This document shows, in pieces, positions 60,393 through 64,000 of a stretch of DNA of 64,000 nt (positions are counted from its first letter, which is position 1; each line of letters begins with the position of its first letter). The stretch is from Cryptomeria japonica (taxonomy: Eukaryota > Streptophyta > Pinopsida > Cupressales > Cupressaceae). Below the pieces are notes generated by a model. That model was not told the origin of the DNA, searched no databases, and saw only the letters and a program-made list of their open reading frames with translations. The stretch is from positions 473,118,573 to 473,182,572 of the forward strand of contig NC_081409.1 of NCBI RefSeq assembly GCF_030272615.1. The letters are read 5' to 3'. Made by a program: the position numbers and the translations under genes.

Positions 60393-62646
60393 GCACAGTT
60401 CTTCCAATACCCTATCCATTATCCAATGCATATTTTCCATCCTTCAATCCCTCTGGTCCAATCCTTTGCATAAATCCTTGCCTTAGTTTCAGCCCATTTT
60501 CCATGTCCTTATCCTACCAACGTCTTTGAGCATACTTTTAAAGGTCATGGTCCATTTTTTTCAAGGCTACTATCCAAAAAAAAATAAAAAGATGCTTGAG
60601 TCCTTCTTTCATCCCATATCATGTGTCCATCTTCTATTGAAAAAGTCAAAAGTCAAAAAAAAAAAATAATACAAAAAAATAAAAAGAAAAAAAAAAGACA
60701 AGAAAAAAATAAAGCAAAAATAATTCGTCCACTGGTGAAAACCTGGCAAACAGGCACCTTGGGCAAGTACCATGATGAAAACTTGGCAAACAGACGTCAT
60801 GCATAATTTATGAACTTCTTGCATACCACACTTGGGGGCAGGTTTCCTCCTTCATATCCTATTGCCCTTCATTATCCTATTGAACCCCTATCATTACCCT
60901 TCATATCCTATTGTCCCTCATGTCTAGTTTCCCTTTCCACCTTTGATCTTGACAAGGTTGAGGATCATCATGAGCATCATGCATCTTGTTTGCAGCTTTT
61001 AGTCTATCATAGCTTTTGGTCATTTATCCATTTGCTTATTATAACTTTTCATCCATATTCCCTTTCTTATTGCAACTTTCTACCACTATCCCTTAGCCAA
61101 TCCTGACCTTCAGTCCATGTCCCTTATCCATTCTTGGTCTTTCTTATCCTATCCATATCTTATCACTATCCATACACTCTTTTTCATTCCTTGATCTTGA
61201 TCTGACATAAGGATGCAAAATTTAAACATAGTTTCAAAAACCTCTTGACATATCCCTCATGCCATGTCACTGCTTTACATTGTCATATCCAATCTCTTGT
61301 CCCATCATGCCATAGCCCTTGAAAATTGCATCCACATTGTCTCCATAATAAAAGGACTTTGTCTTCCCTCTATCCACCAACATTTTAGCAAGCCTATTTA
61401 TTCACCTATCATATTCCTTGCCTTGCTAGACACTGGGGGCAAAATCAAAAAAAAAAAAATTGAAAAATGTCCTGAAATAATCCAAAAAAATTGAAAAATG
61501 TCCTAAAATAATCCAAAAAAAATTGAAAAAAAAAGTCCTGAAAAAAAATCCCTAAACATCAAATAAAGTCCTGAAAAAAATGAACACAAATTTTTTTTCA
61601 AAACATTAAAATCCAAAAACAAGAATTTTGCAATAAATATCCCTTTTGTGCATAGACAGATCATTGAGCATACATCCAATGACAATCAATCAAACACTGT
61701 GCTTTACTGAAATCACACATTAACAGATGACCTTTTCAATCAAACCAGACATTCAAACTGATCACAGTTGTCATATCAATCGAACATCAGCATCACTATC
61801 ATTTGTCCTTGGCACACTATCATGGGTCTTATACAGGGTGTGGTATACTCGAAACCAGACTGTGTCCTGTCTTAGATGGGGTACCGCATTCCCTGAAACC
61901 AAACAGCATGATCATCCTATCAGCACTTTCAACTTTTGACAATGAAGATCAAGATGTTTGTTTGATTTGTTGGAATTTGTGCATCTTATCTTTTTACTAA
62001 TTTATCTTTGGCTTCGGTCATGTTCCTATGTTGCTCGATGATGTCACTGAGTGATTTAGAGTGACCGGTATGGTTCATGGTCCTTTTCTTTTTTGTTGTG
62101 ATTGTTGTTTGTCTGTGATGTGTCTGTCTTTTGCAAAAAGGGTTGCATTTCATCTTTGGCCTTCAATGCCATGATGCTATGCATCCATTTTTGCTACATT
62201 AAAATAAAGGTTCTCACCTACAAAGTGCATTACTGAAAGCAAGTTTTTCTTCATCTTTAACTGTCCTCCATCTCATTTTCTTCTTACTAACATTTCTTTC
62301 ATCCATTCAGATAGTCAATTCGGTCTAGTGCTCCGATCTCCAAAAACATAAGCTGCATCCTGCATTCATTGGTTAGTACATTTGCATTACATCAAGCATT
62401 ATATCAAGCATTTTATCCATTTCATATTATAAATGCATCAAAAATACATAAAAAATATATCCATAAATGTTCCACAATAATACATAAACAGTGCATAAGT
62501 CATCCATACATGGAAAATAACATAAGTCATAACACATTGCATCCCATCGTATCGATGCATATCATATCATATATCAACATAATATCGGAGTACAAAATTG
62601 GACTGTCTGTCCTAAGTATGGCCCGCAGGCTGACTACAAAATATCA
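60393..62646. other. Element VI 3' region: low-complexity DNA
   Basis: No gene seen. 60640-60720 is very A-rich. A ~42-bp repeat of TGAAAAC(C/T)TGGCAAACAG occurs at 60736 and 60778. ACACTTGGGGGCAGG at 60829-60843 is shared with element IV. 61440-61610 repeats ATTGAAAAATGTCCTGAAAT and AATCCAAAAAA about four times. Confidence 0.6.
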
Positions 62647-64000
62647 AACTACATATGTCTCTATCCTAAGGAGCATGTGCCTCTGTCACTGGGTGCTCCC
62701 TCTGTCCTCCTCATCCCTGCCATGTCTCACGGATGATGTCCCTCCTGGTCCTAGCTGTGGTGGTCTCATAGGTCCACTCACCCCCATGCTGCTCAATGAC
62801 CTCCGAGAGAGTGCCCTGCTCTCTATCCTTGATCGTGCCCGCTATGAAGCTGCTCTCTACTCTGGTGGAACTACACTCTCATATAGTGTCCTCCAATGGT
62901 GTATCTCCTCTCTGGTCTCTACCAACATCTATGCCATCTCCCGTGCATTGGCATCCCTAATCGACCCAATATACTCAGTGACTCTCTGTTCTTCTCGTTG
63001 TGCCTGAGCTACTGCTGTATCTCAAGCTGTTGTAAGTCTGGCTATCTCTACTTTGAACTAATCTTGCTTTGTCCTCAAGATGGCATTCTGTCTCTCTAAA
63101 GTCACAATGTGATCATGCTGACTCGCTATGGTAGCCCTACACATCTCCATCTCCTCTATGCTAGCTGTCTCTAGCTCTATGAGTATATCCTGCAATGACT
63201 CCTGATCGGCTGCACCTGGCTCATCATCATCATCCCCCTCATCATCTCCATCCTCATCATCCTCCTCATCCTCATCATCGCCCTCATCCTCCTCATCCTC
63301 ATCATCTTCCTCCTCCTCTCCAGTGAGTGGGAAGTCCTCCTGTCTCCTAGGTACTGGAGTATTAGGATCTGTCAATGGCACTGGCCGTCATCATGCAAAC
63401 CATCTCTCATACTCCTCTGTCATCCTGTTGTCCTCCACATCTGATCTCCAATCCCACTGTCTCTGCTATAGCTATGTGAAGTCGGCATATGCTATGTGTG
63501 GCTGAATCATACTCCCCCATTGACTCGTCTCTCTGTGAGATCAGGCAAAGTGTGCAGTCCTCCTAGGTACATCCTACCTCTCTCCAAACTATCATCTGAC
63601 TCTCTCTGGCAGATACATCTCAATCACTCTCTGGTGATTTACTGGTCGCCCAATCAGGTACCTCTCCTATCTACAATACGGTAGCTCATCACTATCATTT
63701 GACCATCCAGGGCAATCATGATATGGCCTCCATGTGAACTCTCTTAGTCTATCTAGCTCATGTCGCCAATACGATATGTATCCAAACGGACCCTATCTCA
63801 GTGCTCCCCCATAGCAGTACACATATGGTCGATGTGGTAATACCTGTCTCTCTGCAATCGGTCGACATATGGCTATGTGCTCAAATGCCCATACCTATAA
63901 CAGTGTGACTCCACAGCTCAAAGTCTGCACCCCCTGATATGCTATCTGATGCAACTAAAAATACAACATAGCTAGTACACATGGTCCCCATGCATACACT
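62647..64000 (-). pseudogene. Plant mobile domain (MAIN-like) protein relict, truncated by window edge
   Basis: One frame is kept for ~450 codons from the right edge. Residues readable in order: WGPCVLAMLY, LHQIAYQGVQTLSCGVTLL, VWAFEHIAICRPI, SYWRHELDRLREFTWRPYHD, IGRPVNHQRVIEMYLPERVR and DVPRRTAHFA, then EYERWF. This spacing (VLAxLYRxL, LQxWAxEHxxxxRP, RLDxLxxxxxxWRPY, VExHxPxRVxxQFG, YxRWY) is that of the plant mobile domain of MAIN/MAIL proteins and their transposon relatives. An acidic Glu/Asp tract (63310-63200), a coiled coil (63180-62900) and a basic Ser-rich tail follow. There are 18 in-frame stops and no frameshift. The N-terminal part lies outside the window. It is dead here. Whether it came from element VI or an unrelated transposon is open. 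Confidence 0.8.

Larger units (their letters stand above)
54257..64000 (+). mobile_element. Element VI: LTR retrotransposon, 3' end outside the window
   Basis: A 5' LTR (54257-55539), primer site (55543-55562), long leader with a minisatellite, a degenerate Pro-rich ORF (57610-60392) and a low-complexity 3' region. No protease, reverse transcriptase or integrase is found before 62640. The antisense plant-mobile-domain relict at 62647-64000 may belong to it, but the 3' LTR that would prove this is not in the window. Confidence 0.72.

Noticed and set aside
60640-60720. Poly(A) tail of a retrocopy
   Set aside because: The A-rich run is interrupted and imperfect. It lies in low-complexity DNA, with no target duplication or gene copy next to it.
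62369-63007. A 212-residue plus-strand open frame
   Set aside because: It lies antisense to the plant-mobile-domain relict, whose minus-strand reading gives clear family text. The plus frame has no domain and is a shadow.

Overview
This window is plant nuclear DNA made almost entirely of decayed, nested transposable elements. I see no intact cellular gene, rRNA, tRNA or CRISPR array. The parts are a plant L1-type LINE with a DUF4283-like ORF1, Ty1/copia polyproteins with GAG-pre-integrase/integrase/YVDD/RNase H, tRNA-Met-type primer sites, many long LTRs and a plant-mobile-domain (MAIN-like) relict. Together they point to a seed plant with a very large, repeat-rich genome. A gymnosperm (conifer-type) genome is my best guess, but that is an inference.

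Layout. 1-4045: minus-strand LINE, cut by the left edge. 4046-10525: LTR element I (+), with a zinc-knuckle gag and a long unknown second ORF but no pol. 10526-12844: LTR fragments and anonymous DNA. 12845-16352: copia polyprotein 'A' (+) and the start of its 3' LTR. That LTR resumes at 27838-28778 because element II (-, 16353-27832, same family as I) is inserted in it, with a 5-bp target duplication CTTTT. Element II's own 5' LTR is split by a further insert (about 22759-27499) that carries a ~1,000-codon unknown ORF. 28779-32684: no recognisable gene. 32690-40428: complete but dead copia element III (-), with ~1.4 kb LTRs and a 436-bp tandem duplication inside its reverse transcriptase. 40434-42484: nothing recognisable. 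42490-43580: solo LTR X (target duplication CTAAC). 43774-52324: LTR element IV (-), with no pol, a ten-unit 66-bp tandem array, and solo LTR V (48329-49911, target duplication ATTGG) inside it. 52325-54256: AT-rich, nothing recognisable. From 54257 to the right edge: element VI (+) with LTR, primer site, leader minisatellite and a proline-rich ORF. An antisense relict of a plant mobile domain protein lies at 62647-64000.

The genes do not work together as a pathway. The interest is in how the elements are stacked, in two pol-less LTR families carrying large unknown ORFs, and in a decay pattern of TAG and TGA stops without TAA in one ORF, which looks like loss of methylated cytosines. Coordinates of insertions with target duplications are to the base; other element borders are approximate.
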